Assembly: GCA_010672965.1 (NCBI GenBank) | Contig: JAAHFN010000043.1 | Location: forward strand, 1-56,389 | Source of the DNA: Oscillatoria sp. SIO1A7 | Lineage (GTDB): Bacteria > Cyanobacteriota > Cyanobacteriia > Cyanobacteriales > Laspinemataceae | Length of the DNA: 56,389 bases | Direction of reading: 5' to 3' | In this document: positions 8,801 to 17,516 of the stretch, piece after piece | Numbering within the stretch: position 1 is the first letter of the stretch | Layout: every line of letters starts with the position of its first letter | Translations under genes and position numbers: made by a program | The notes under the pieces: model-generated | What the model was told of the DNA's origin: nothing | The model's database searches: none | Seen by the model: only the letters and a program-made list of their open reading frames with translations

Positions 8801-9155
8801 AAAACAACAACAACAACAACTTCCATGCTTTTGCAGGGAATGATTAGGAGAAGGAGGGCTCTTGCCAATAATCAGACAAAAGACTCACTATCTCCATCCC
8901 CTTACGAGGAATTAAAGTACAACCATTGTTGTCTTAATGGACGGCAATAGATTTACAAAGGTTTCCGATCGCAAAGGTTTTCGTCTGCTTGCGGTTCTCT
9001 ACAAGAAATATGCAGCACCAAAAACCCAAATTCCTTTGGTAGGAATTAGAAGAAAGCTCATCGAAATAGCAATGTACTCACCTGGCCCCAAATTACCTTT
9101 TAGCCCTTGCGGGTAGTAGAAACGACAACCATTGTTTTATTTAATCGTTTCTATA
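8766..9155 (-). ncRNA. Candidate structured RNA with two repeated GNRA-hairpin motifs
   Basis: A minus-strand -10 element TATAAT at 9167-9162 and the strong terminator at 8800-8766 define a transcript of roughly 390 nt with no ORF over 25 codons. Within it a motif occurs twice: CAATGGTTGT, a short spacer, then a hairpin closed by a GNRA tetraloop (CCC-GCAA-GGG at 9113-9104; CCTC-GTAA-GGGG at 8909-8898). The loops and stem bases differ but pairing is kept. Another hairpin (AATTCCT-ACCAA-AGGAATT) lies between them. It does not match tmRNA, RNase P RNA, SRP RNA or 6S RNA as I know them. The first motif could also encode a 10-residue peptide (ATG at 9132). The function is unknown; a regulatory RNA is the best guess. 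No clear -35 box is seen. Confidence 0.45.
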
Positions 9156-9529
9156 AAAATCATTATACACAACTAAATCCGTATTTGGGTTACTTTTCCA
9201 TAAAGTTTTGTAAATTTTTTGTTTGAGTAGCAGCTATCGCATACCTGAAACCCTTGCCCAGACTTGAATTAGCCATGCTCAACAAAATTTTTGAATTTTG
9301 GGTTGCGACCTATAAGTTAAGAAATTTTTAACTTACCTTTCTTTGGCCCAGCGCATAGGGATTTGTCCTTATGGCTTTCGCCAATAGCTGTGGCCTTGGC
9401 CAACACATACATACTTTTACCTATGGCATTCGCCATAGGCTATGGCCTTCGCCAATAGCTGTGTTGTTTTTCCTACAGATAGAAACCTTAACCAATTCAA
9501 TCGGTTAAGTTTCTAGGGTGTTAGTTTTC

Positions 9530-9555
9530 AGTCTTAGGTCTTTAAACCTAAGACT
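9530..9555. terminator. Perfect 10-bp hairpin, possible terminator
   Basis: Arms AGTCTTAGGT (9530-9539) and ACCTAAGACT (9546-9555) pair perfectly around a 6-base loop. The flanks have only short T runs, so termination is uncertain. It lies close to another hairpin (9481-9514) in the gene-free region. Confidence 0.4.
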
Positions 9556-10213
9556 CAAGACTAGCATTTAGTTTGGCCCTGGGCAGATTTTGCACTGGTT
9601 GCGGACAACCGACAGCAATTTTGCCCTATGAATAGATTATATAGCATACCCGAGCCATTTTTGCAAATCTTTTTCTTAAAAAATTAGCGAGCTAGGAATG
9701 GCAAATGAGGAGAGTTGATTTTTATCTTTATTAGCATTTTTTATTGCAAATATAAATAATTACTATATCGCATCTTGTTTATGTATGTATATACCCGGTA
9801 TTATGGCTATTACCCCTCCAGGCTCTCTCCCCTTTAAACTCCATTCCCAGAGGGGATATAACCCTCTTTTGAAAAAGGTAAACAACCCTCATCCGATGAG
9901 GGGTCTTAGGGCTCATAAGGATGCGCTCTAAATGAGGTGACAGAGGAAAAAGGACATAATAATAAGGTGTAGAGAATTGGGCATTGGGCATGGGAGATCG
10001 GGGGACTTTGGGACCGGGAGAACCGGGTACTGGGAGATGGTGGAATCGTTGTAAGAACCAGGTAATTGGGAACTGGAATGGGAGAAACTGGAATGGAATT
10101 AAGCATACCCCCAAGTCCCCAAGTCCCCAAGTCCCCAAGTCCCCCACACCCCACACCCGACACCCCACACCCTAGTTTTTTTGCCTAATTATAAGAATTC
10201 AAAACCGCACCTT

Positions 10214-11155
10214 CTAGTTCTCAGTCTTACCTTTTTTCTTGGTCGCTTTGCGAAGGGTCCAGACTCCGCCACTAAGCAGCAACAGATAGGGGCTGAAGAC
10301 TAATAAATAGAGAAATAATTTGACTAAGCCGAGGCTGAAACCTCTAACGGAACTGACGGCATTGCCCCAAGTCTCTGAGAGTTGCAAGCCCAGGGACAAA
10401 CTTGGTTGTCCGGTTTCTAGAGCTGGAGCTTCTAGGTATAGAGATATTTTAGAATAAGCTACTTGATTTTGCAAGTTCTTCAACTGGGCATCAATCCGCT
10501 CTATAGCCTCCCGAGTGTTGCTCAGTTCTCGGGCAGCCTCCAAAACTTCTCCCACTTTTCCAGAGCGCTCCATAATTTTCAAAACCAACTCTTCTTGTTT
10601 GCGCAGATTGCGCAGTCTGGCGTCTAAATCCACCAGTTGGTCGGAGACATCTCTAGCCGTTAGAGAGCGATTGCGCACCTTGCCCAACTCGGCCAAAGCG
10701 TTAATCGTTGCTTCCAAGCGCTGCTGCGGCACCCGAATTTGCATATGAGCGGTGTGACGACTTCTAGTATCCACTGGCTTGTTATCTTGGAATTCTAGTA
10801 AATCGCCCTGCTGTTGTTTGACCAAATTGGAGACAGTTTGAATCGCATCGGCAATCGACTCGACCAAAACAGATAACTCGGCTTCTTTAATAAGTTGGGT
10901 TTGGGGTCGAGACTCGTCCGGTACGGCAAGATTGCCAGAATCCGCTACAGCCAAATACCCCTCCCCTCCGCTGGCTATCTGCGCGTTTTGCACTTCCGTG
11001 ACGGCGGGAGCATTGACGGCAGTGGATTTCCCTGCTTCCTTGAGAACAGCACGATCGGGCATACCAGCACAACTGGTCAAGACAGAGATTAGGAGCAGCA
11101 AGGGCATTTGGATTTTTGAACTCTGAGTTTTGAATGTTGAGTTTATCTTGCGCAT
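10214..11155 (-). CDS. DUF4349-domain lipoprotein
   Basis: A 313-residue protein with a lipoprotein signal: hydrophobic LLLLISVL followed by the lipobox LTSC with the lipidated cysteine at C29. Residues about 85-265 match DUF4349: the block [13 protein letters not shown], then a heptad-rich coiled-coil region (about 160-240: [15 protein letters not shown]...[13 protein letters not shown]). One C-terminal membrane helix (about 275-298) is followed by a basic tail, so the chain is anchored at both ends with the coiled coil between them. DUF4349 proteins have no established function. The gene lies downstream of the CHAT gene on the same strand, across a 276-base heptamer-repeat gap. Confidence 0.85.
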   Translation of the reverse strand: MRKINSTFKTQSSKIQMPLLLLISVLTSCAGMPDRAVLKEAGKSTAVNAPAVTEVQNAQIASGGEGYLAVADSGNLAVPDESRPQTQLIKEAELSVLVESIADAIQTVSNLVKQQQGDLLEFQDNKPVDTRSRHTAHMQIRVPQQRLEATINALAELGKVRNRSLTARDVSDQLVDLDARLRNLRKQEELVLKIMERSGKVGEVLEAARELSNTREAIERIDAQLKNLQNQVAYSKISLYLEAPALETGQPSLSLGLQLSETWGNAVSSVRGFSLGLVKLFLYLLVFSPYLLLLSGGVWTLRKATKKKGKTEN

Positions 11156-11431
11156 TTAGATTTGTTATATTGGGAATTGGGCATTGGGCATTGGGAATTG
11201 GGAATGGGGCATTGGGAATGGGGCATTGGGAATTAATTAGGGTGTGGGGTGTAGGGTGTAGGGTGTAGGGAGAGAGGGGATAAAATTTATGCCTTGGTTC
11301 TTCCCACACTTCCCACACCCGACACCCGACACCCCACACCCTACACCCTACACCCGATACCCCACACCCCACACCCCACACCCCACACCCTAATTAATTC
11401 AAATTTAAAACTTAAAACTTAAAACTTAAAA
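11156..11431. repeat. Heptamer repeat arrays between two minus-strand genes
   Basis: Dense arrays of GGGAATT/GGGCATT type (about 11172-11235) and of CCCTACA/CCCCACA type (about 11240-11395) fill the gap. There is no ORF of interest. A short run of AACTTAAA repeats (about 11405-11430) borders the CHAT gene. Confidence 0.8.
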
Positions 11432-14400
11432 CTATTTGGCGACGCCAACCATTGTAAATGCTGCCCAATCTTGAGGGTTTGGATACTTTTCTTTGGCGGC
11501 GAGCATGGCTTGGCGCAACGAGGCGGCTTTTTTGCCCGATCGCGCAAATTGGCGATAAAATTCCACCATTAAATCTGCGGTGGGTTTGTCGGGGACTTTC
11601 CAGAGAGAGACGAGAACGCTTTCGACGCCAGCGGTCATAAAAGAGCGAGAAAGTCCAATGACGCCATCGCCGGTGAGGCGGCCGCGACCCGTATCGCAGG
11701 CACTAAGAACTACTAAGGAAGCATTCAAATTCATGGCTAGGATATCCAGGGAAGTGAGCAAGCCATCATTGTTTGTTTCCGGAGCAAAGGCGATCGCTCC
11801 CGGGACTCCCAATCCTTCAATATCGTCTAAGAGTCCGTGGGTGGCTAGATGAACTATGTCGGCTTCGGGCAAGGCAACAGCGATCGCCGATTCCGTGGCT
11901 AAGCTGCCAACTAGCGCTTTCGTCCCCAGAATTTCAGCGATCGCCTGGGCTTCTTCCTCCGAGCCCGGTAAAGGGTTCAGGCGCTGCCGCTCTTCTCCCG
12001 CAGGGGCACCCGGTTTATAAGGCATAATTGGATTGCCCACCACCAAAGCATTGCAAGAATTGTTCGCGCAAGAAGAGGCGGCTCCTGACTGGCTGCCAGG
12101 GTTTTGGCCGGTCAAAGCCAAAGATTGAATTGAAGGAGCAGTCAGAATCGTGTGTTTTTCAATTAAATATTTCCCTTCCGAATCGAGCAGCCCGGGAAAA
12201 GGAACCAAGAACAACTCCCCTTGGGGAATAAAGATGACGGGTTTTTCTGGGTCGGAGGGCAACAAATCGGCAATCGGCTCTATAGCGATTTGGTACAACT
12301 GCTGCAATCGCTTCTGGGGAGAAAGGCGCTTTTCCCGACCTGGTTTCCCCAAAGTTTGACGAGCATTGGAGACCAGAGCAACGATAGCTTCTTCTGCGCC
12401 GCGATTGCGATTGGTTGCCGCCGCCACTCGGGTACGCTCGGCCACTTCTGCCAGAGAAATATTCGGATCTAGATTCACTTGACGAAAGCCTATTTCCCCG
12501 GTAGGCTGGACGACCCAGATAAACAATTGCTTGCTTAGGGCTTCGTCAAAAGAATAGAGAACCAAAGTGGCATTTTGGTCGGCGGCGACTTGGCGAATTT
12601 CGGCGATAGTCGGTTCTGCGGTAGAAACCCGAGCGATCGCCGAGGAAGACTCGCGGGGATTGCTCGCTATTCGCTCCGCCAATAACTCCACAAAGGCGCG
12701 ACCCCGACCTCGCTCGGCAGTTTCCAGTGCCGACTCTATCTGGCCTTCTTGGACGAAAATATGTTGCAGCAGGCTATAGGGATTGAGTTCGTAGTTTCTT
12801 ATATTGGAGTTAGCCGCCTGCAGCCGAGCCGCATCATTGCCTTTCAAGCTGGCGATGCGGTCTTCCCGCTTTTTAATTCCCGCTTGTAGCACGGCTTTGG
12901 CTTTGGGGAGATTGCCAGAGTGAATCAGCACTAAGGCCAGCCTTTCGATAACTTTTTGCTCTAAAATCTCCACCAAATCCCGCTGGTCTAGACTTTTATG
13001 GTTGCCTTGTAAAATTGCCAAACTCCGCTCGTAGGCATCGATTGCCCCGGGCAAGTCTCCCTTAGCGGCGTAACCATTGCCCACATGCATCAACACCCGT
13101 CCCACTCCGAAAGCATAATCGAATTCTTGATAAATATCGACTGCCTGCTGGTAGCTGTCGATCGCCTGGGTAAAGTCTTCCTGTTGATTGGCGAAACGTC
13201 CGATTGCTTCTAATAGATCTGCTTCCCTGCCGCGATCGCCTGTTTCTCGATAAACTGCCAAACTTCTCTTATAGCTAGCGATCGCATTTTCGGCGTCTCC
13301 CTTCTGAACATAAACCTCGGCCATCTGCCGGAGTGCAAATCCCTCTCGATCGCGATTGTTCATTTGCCGCACTATCTCCAGATTTTGCTCCCACAAAGCC
13401 AACGCCGCATCCAGTTGCCCTGACTCCCGGCTCGCCTCTGCCCGCTGGATTAGCCGCCGCGATTGATTCGCCAGCTCTTGAATAGAATGCCACCCCGGGA
13501 TAGCAGCCAAGATTTCTCTAGCCTTATCTTCTTGTCCTTCTTCGGCCTGGAAGGTAGCGATTTCCAACAAAACCTTACTCCTAACCCCGCAATCCTCGAT
13601 AGTTTCGGCAGTCTCCTTGGCTTGTCGGTATTGCCCTGCTGCGGCCAATTGAACTGCTATCCTTTCTGCAGCGCCAATTTGTACCTGGGCTTCTAGGAAA
13701 TTGCCCACCGGAATTGCTTCGGCCAGCTCTAGGGCAACGTCGAAAATACCGGCTTCTGCATATTCGACTGCAGTAAGACCCAGCATTACCGTTGGAAAAG
13801 CAGGCAAGGCAGAGATAGATTCAGCTACTTTTTTAGCTTGTTTGTTCTCTCCTCGCTCTAGATAATACTGGGCAATCTCTAATAAAAGTTGCGGCTGTTT
13901 GGATTCGTTTTCCAAGCTAGCTACCACTCGGAGCGCATCTTCAACCCGTCCGGCTTTGGCATATTCTAGAGCAATTCCCGCCAAAGCATTGTCGCGATCG
14001 GGATTTCCCTCAAAATTCACTATAGGCTGTCGCGTTCTTAAATCGACTTGTTGGGAATCGGAGAGCGGGTCAATGGCGCGAGCGATTTCTACCGCTCGGT
14101 CGAACTTTTCTCTAGCAGCATATTGAATAGCCATCTGTACTAATGCTTCGTTTCTAGCGGCCAGATAGGGCACTACCCAACCGCTCGCCGATGCTTCCTC
14201 GATCGCCTTTATAGTTAGATAAGCTTCCTCCTCTCGTTCCGCTTCTATATAACCGGAAGCAATTTTTACTAGCGCATATCCTATGACAAAATGATCGCTC
14301 AAAGTTTGGGCAATATCCCTAGCCTCCAATAGCATTTTTTCTGCGTTTTCCCCATCCCCCGCTTTGGCATAGCTGGAAGCACCGGCAATTAAAACCCCTA

Positions 14401-15187
14401 CTTTAGGCGGCGCGTCTTTCATAGTTGCGGCCAAGTCTCTAACTCGCTCTAGCAATTTTAGGGCTTCTTGCTTTTCTCCTGCCTCTGCATACATCAAGGC
14501 AAGTTGAGCCAAACTCCTGCCTCTTTGATAACTGTCGGCAATAGCTTCAGTAGGGGGCAAAATCAGCTCTAGAGTTTCTTTTAGTTTTTCCCCGTTTCCG
14601 TCTCGATCGTAATTGAGCGCTAGGTGGATGAGTCGGTCGGTTCTAAATCCTTCATCCTGGATTGTATTAATTACCTGGAATGCTGCATCGTAGGCACCCG
14701 CTTCTACATAGGTAGAGGCCAGGGTTGCCAAGACTTCAACGCCCAGTTGCGCCGAAGAAGCTCCTTGCAGAAGTTCTTCGGTTTGTTGCGCATCGATAGA
14801 TTGGCGGGCTATTTTTGTATAGACATTTTTAGGAGGATACAATACGGAAGGAGGGAAGGGCAGGCTAAAAGCTTGCTCGTATTCTCCGAGTTGGGCATAA
14901 GCCAGGGCGATCGCCTCATCTTGTTTTGCTTTGTCCTCAATGCGTTGCGCCTCCTCTAGCGCCCGCTCTTGCTCTCCCAGGGCTGCATAGAGAATGGCAC
15001 TCGCGAGTTGGACGTCGTTCTGGGTGACAGCATCCACCTTACAAAGGCTTTCGCCAGTTTCTCTACTGGCAGGAGCCGCAGCAGTAACCGTGGCAGTAGC
15101 AACGGCAATTGGATACGCCTGGAGACTACAGAACAAAGCAAGCAAAGCATTCAGGCTAATGCGCTGGTATTTCATATGTTTTTTCAA
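11432..15187 (-). CDS. Secreted TPR-repeat CHAT-domain protein
   Basis: This 1251-residue protein has a signal peptide at the N-terminus (ALLALFCSLQAYPIAVATA), followed by about 700 residues of tetratricopeptide-like repeats, many of the pattern LAxxYxxAGxxxxAL, and a C-terminal CHAT domain (about 900-1251). CHAT is a caspase-like cysteine protease fold. The dyad is visible: H1117 in LATHG and C1164 in LSACDTG. Multi-TPR CHAT proteins are numerous in filamentous cyanobacteria, and some in other bacteria act in gasdermin or type III-E CRISPR systems. Here no obvious substrate gene is adjacent. With a signal peptide it should act in the periplasm, unlike the cytosolic defence proteases. Start 15187 or 15175 are both possible. 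Confidence 0.88.
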   Translation of the reverse strand: MKKHMKYQRISLNALLALFCSLQAYPIAVATATVTAAAPASRETGESLCKVDAVTQNDVQLASAILYAALGEQERALEEAQRIEDKAKQDEAIALAYAQLGEYEQAFSLPFPPSVLYPPKNVYTKIARQSIDAQQTEELLQGASSAQLGVEVLATLASTYVEAGAYDAAFQVINTIQDEGFRTDRLIHLALNYDRDGNGEKLKETLELILPPTEAIADSYQRGRSLAQLALMYAEAGEKQEALKLLERVRDLAATMKDAPPKVGVLIAGASSYAKAGDGENAEKMLLEARDIAQTLSDHFVIGYALVKIASGYIEAEREEEAYLTIKAIEEASASGWVVPYLAARNEALVQMAIQYAAREKFDRAVEIARAIDPLSDSQQVDLRTRQPIVNFEGNPDRDNALAGIALEYAKAGRVEDALRVVASLENESKQPQLLLEIAQYYLERGENKQAKKVAESISALPAFPTVMLGLTAVEYAEAGIFDVALELAEAIPVGNFLEAQVQIGAAERIAVQLAAAGQYRQAKETAETIEDCGVRSKVLLEIATFQAEEGQEDKAREILAAIPGWHSIQELANQSRRLIQRAEASRESGQLDAALALWEQNLEIVRQMNNRDREGFALRQMAEVYVQKGDAENAIASYKRSLAVYRETGDRGREADLLEAIGRFANQQEDFTQAIDSYQQAVDIYQEFDYAFGVGRVLMHVGNGYAAKGDLPGAIDAYERSLAILQGNHKSLDQRDLVEILEQKVIERLALVLIHSGNLPKAKAVLQAGIKKREDRIASLKGNDAARLQAANSNIRNYELNPYSLLQHIFVQEGQIESALETAERGRGRAFVELLAERIASNPRESSSAIARVSTAEPTIAEIRQVAADQNATLVLYSFDEALSKQLFIWVVQPTGEIGFRQVNLDPNISLAEVAERTRVAAATNRNRGAEEAIVALVSNARQTLGKPGREKRLSPQKRLQQLYQIAIEPIADLLPSDPEKPVIFIPQGELFLVPFPGLLDSEGKYLIEKHTILTAPSIQSLALTGQNPGSQSGAASSCANNSCNALVVGNPIMPYKPGAPAGEERQRLNPLPGSEEEAQAIAEILGTKALVGSLATESAIAVALPEADIVHLATHGLLDDIEGLGVPGAIAFAPETNNDGLLTSLDILAMNLNASLVVLSACDTGRGRLTGDGVIGLSRSFMTAGVESVLVSLWKVPDKPTADLMVEFYRQFARSGKKAASLRQAMLAAKEKYPNPQDWAAFTMVGVAK

Positions 15188-15220
15188 AAATTTATCTACA
15201 ATTCCCTACACCCCACCCTC

Positions 15221-15412
15221 CTTTCAAGGGTATGTTTTTTATAATTTCCTGGCAGGAGCGCGGTCGGTGGGCTGCATGGGTTTCAAGGGCCCGCGCATTC
15301 CAATACAATATTTTTATTGTAAAAAAACAATATGTCTCGGGAATGCTATCGCCCCTACGCCCTCAAGGGTACCCCTCAAAAATGCCAAATCTAAAAAACA
15401 TACCCTTCAAAG
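15221..15412. mobile_element. MITE-like element F, copy 1
   Basis: About 190 bp with terminal inverted repeats: left CTTTCAAGGGTATGTTTTTT, right ending AAAAAACATACCCTTCAAAG. It has no coding capacity. Both this copy and the next share an internal block CTCGGGAATGCTATCGCCCC. It lies just upstream of the CHAT gene start. Confidence 0.75.
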
Positions 15413-15427
15413 ACCCCACCCTCCCCT

Positions 15428-15612
15428 CTTTCAAGAGTATGTTTTTTATAATCCTCCTTTTTGATGTTGTCGTTAGGCTTCATAGCTTTCTAGGGCGAAG
15501 CATTACAATTACATTAGTTTAATTTTAAGTAATATTTTCTCGGGAATGCTATCGCCCCTACGCCGTCGATTCGCCTAGAAAACACCAAATCTAAAAAACA
15601 TACCCTTGAAAG
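15428..15612. mobile_element. MITE-like element F, copy 2
   Basis: Second copy of the family F element, about 185 bp, in the same orientation as copy 1 and separated from it by 15 bp. The terminal repeats match copy 1 (CTTTCAAGAGTATGTTTTTT ... AAAAAACATACCCTTGAAAG). The middle differs more than the ends. Confidence 0.75.
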
Positions 15613-15931
15613 ACCCTCCCCCTCCCCCCACAGTCCCCAAACTGCACAACCCACACCCTAGACCCTACACTCTAAATTCCTCTTGTTCCGTACTGGTTGT
15701 TGTCAAAAATCAAAACTGGCCGAGTTCGCGAACGAGTTCCCTACATATAGCACTACGGACGCTTGGGAGCGGACAGTTCAAATCTCGCTCCTGGCTAGTA
15801 ACGGCAAGGCTTGTGCCGATCGCATGACTGCTCTCTTGCTGACTGCTTACTGCTATAGCATCTGAGCAACCCTCCTGCAAGTGGCCATGCGCGCATCTTT
15901 AATTGCATGGCCCTCTTTTTTGCATGGCTTT

Positions 15932-16181
15932 TATAGCACTACGCAAATAAGCGCTTGACATTTATATAGCGTTTTTCAAATAAGTGTAATGTTAGAAACG
16001 TAGGGGCGACAGCAACAAGAGCGACAATCGAGCGCGCTCCGAACGGGAACTTCCGTATTGGGATATTGCATCCCCCAGAAACCTCACATCAATTTGAGAA
16101 ACGCTATATAAATGCTCGCTCCTTAGTCAGATTATACTTTTGACTTATTACCTTGAGACTTTTGACTTGCGCGTAGCGCTA
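15932..16181 (+). mobile_element. MITE-like element A, copy 1, interrupted by element B
   Basis: The ends are TATAGCACTACGCAAAT (15932) and GCGTAGCGCTA (to 16181). Removing 15967-16110 leaves a 106-bp sequence that matches, in reverse orientation, the intact copy at 20212-20325, including ATTTATAAATGCTCG across the junction. The intact copy shows what the target looked like before insertion. Confidence 0.85.
15967..16106 (+). mobile_element. MITE-like element B, copy 1, with TATA target duplication
   Basis: A 140-bp element with ends TAGCGTTTTTCAAAT and ATTTGAGAAACGCTA, flanked by TATA on both sides (15963-15966 and 16107-16110). The uninterrupted homologue at 20212-20325 has a single TATA there, so this is a direct view of insertion with target duplication. 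Two more copies are at 25777-25933 and 39367-39505. Confidence 0.88.
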
Positions 16182-16340
16182 GCCCAAGCCCAGGGCTTGA
16201 CGAACCAGCCTTTACTGTATGGTTGACTTTCACCTTTTTATGTTTGTTGGCATTACTGCGATCGCGCCGATATTCAATTCAATATCAGGCTTGCCATCTT
16301 TCAAAAACTTCTCAAACGGATAGAAGCGGCATCACTACTG

Positions 16341-16502
16341 AGACAGACTTGGCATTGGCTCCGTAGTAGAGCTAGCGGCTCAATATACAGGCAAAATTGG
16401 CAATGCCTTATTGAAATCTAAAGCAGTTTTAGAAGACAGCTACAAATTTATAGCCGAGCAAGTCTCAGTAGCTTTGAGTGGAGCAAACTGGTGGACGTCA
16501 TA
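16341..16502 (+). pseudogene. Short protein remnant, unrecognised
   Basis: After an in-frame stop, about 50 codons remain open (including ELAAQYTGKIGNALLKSKAV) and end at TAA 16500-16502. Composition is protein-like, with A-x-G and amphipathic features, but there is no start codon or ribosome site. It may be the 3' end of a decayed gene. I do not recognise the family. Confidence 0.3.
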
Positions 16503-16555
16503 AAATTTGGCCTGCCCCAGGAAATGGTGCAGGCACTGCGAGAGACTTACAAAAT

Positions 16556-17296
16556 TCACAAACTCGCCTTATCAACCGAAAGCAATAAACCGTGCCCCGT
16601 TGCTTCGTAAGAGTACCACAGCAGTTTCACGGACGAGATATCAAAATATTGAGCTAACTTAGACGTAAATTCCAAATACAGCGGAAAGCGATCGTTGAAC
16701 ACGCGGTAGAAAAACACAAATTTTCCCCCGGGTTTCAAAACCCGCCCTACATCGTCGATAGTCTTGAAGATCAGATCGTCGTTTCGTAAAATTCCACTTT
16801 CATAGGATGTATAGTCCACAGTTCGTTCGATACTGCGACTGGGAAAACCCATCAAAACGACATCGTAGGAGTCTTTTTCTTCCCCAGCACATAGGTCTTG
16901 CACCTTGACCTCATCCTGCGGTCTCAACATCGGGTTATCTTTCAGAGCGATAACATTCGGGTTGATGTCGGTAAATAAAACCTTCTCGCTCTCTTTCAAG
17001 ACGCAGCACCAGCCTGCCACTCCGCAACCGCATCCGAGATCGACTACTTTTTTTCCTTTGACATCTATTTCGCCGCTCAGTACCCCGCTCATAAAGGCTT
17101 GAGCAGCAATTCCCCCATAAGGATTAAATACTCCGGGTGGCACCGTGACGTCCAAAACTTTTTTGTCTTGAAATAACACGCTTATTTCTCTGGCTTTTGA
17201 CGAAAGTTCTTGGTGGTACTCGATGTAATCTTTGCGGGTATGTTGTAAGGTTTCCGCGTCCTTCAAAACGATGGAAACGTCTTCTTGTCGAATCAT
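16556..17296 (-). CDS. Class I SAM-dependent methyltransferase
   Basis: A 246-residue Rossmann-type methyltransferase. The SAM-binding motif I is VVDLGCGCGVAGW (about residues 84-96), followed by the acidic FTDINPNV of motif II. The preceding block PPGVFNPYGGIAAQAFMSG resembles PrmA/METTL-like enzymes, but the catalytic NPP-type tetrapeptide of N5-glutamine methylases is replaced by GFPSRS, so a protein or RNA substrate is not assured. It is the last of two methyltransferase genes on this strand, 220 bases after the other. It probably belongs to the accessory metabolic region that follows. Confidence 0.75.
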   Translation of the reverse strand: MIRQEDVSIVLKDAETLQHTRKDYIEYHQELSSKAREISVLFQDKKVLDVTVPPGVFNPYGGIAAQAFMSGVLSGEIDVKGKKVVDLGCGCGVAGWCCVLKESEKVLFTDINPNVIALKDNPMLRPQDEVKVQDLCAGEEKDSYDVVLMGFPSRSIERTVDYTSYESGILRNDDLIFKTIDDVGRVLKPGGKFVFFYRVFNDRFPLYLEFTSKLAQYFDISSVKLLWYSYEATGHGLLLSVDKASL

Positions 17297-17516
17297 GCTG
17301 ACCTCTAAGCTAAAACTTGGGTTTGAATTACTTTAATTTTCCGGCGAAATAGGCATTTATAGCATGACGCACTAAGGCTAGGACAATTATAAAGTACGAA
17401 AGCTATAATATGCAATACTTTGAGTGAAAGCAGAAGAGCGCAGCCTGCCCAAGGAGGGCATAAGCAGAAGAGCCTAGCCTGCGCGATCGCATAAGCTGAA
17501 AGCTGAAAGCTAATTG

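Larger units (their letters stand above)
8569..10213. other. Long gene-free region with RNA candidate and hairpins
   Basis: No credible protein gene in 1.6 kb. From left to right: a probable minus-strand RNA with terminator (8766-9155, listed separately), a repeated TTCGCCAATAGCTGTG (9378-9393 and 9448-9463), a hairpin at 9481-9514, a perfect 10-bp-arm hairpin at 9530-9555, an AT-rich stretch, and C-rich heptamer repeats (about 10108-10172). Minus-strand ORFs near 9780-10168 are made of these heptamers and are not genes. Confidence 0.65.
15188..16555. other. Gene-free region of transposon relics
   Basis: Contains two tandem copies of an inverted-repeat element (15221-15412 and 15428-15612), a heptamer-like stretch to about 15675, one small element inserted in another (15932-16181), and a short protein-like remnant near 16340-16502. 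No intact gene is visible. Elements are described separately. Confidence 0.7.

Noticed and set aside
9779-10168. Minus-strand ORFs near 9.8-10.2 kb
   Set aside because: They consist of heptamer repeat translations (GDLGTWGLG) and have no domain or ribosome site.
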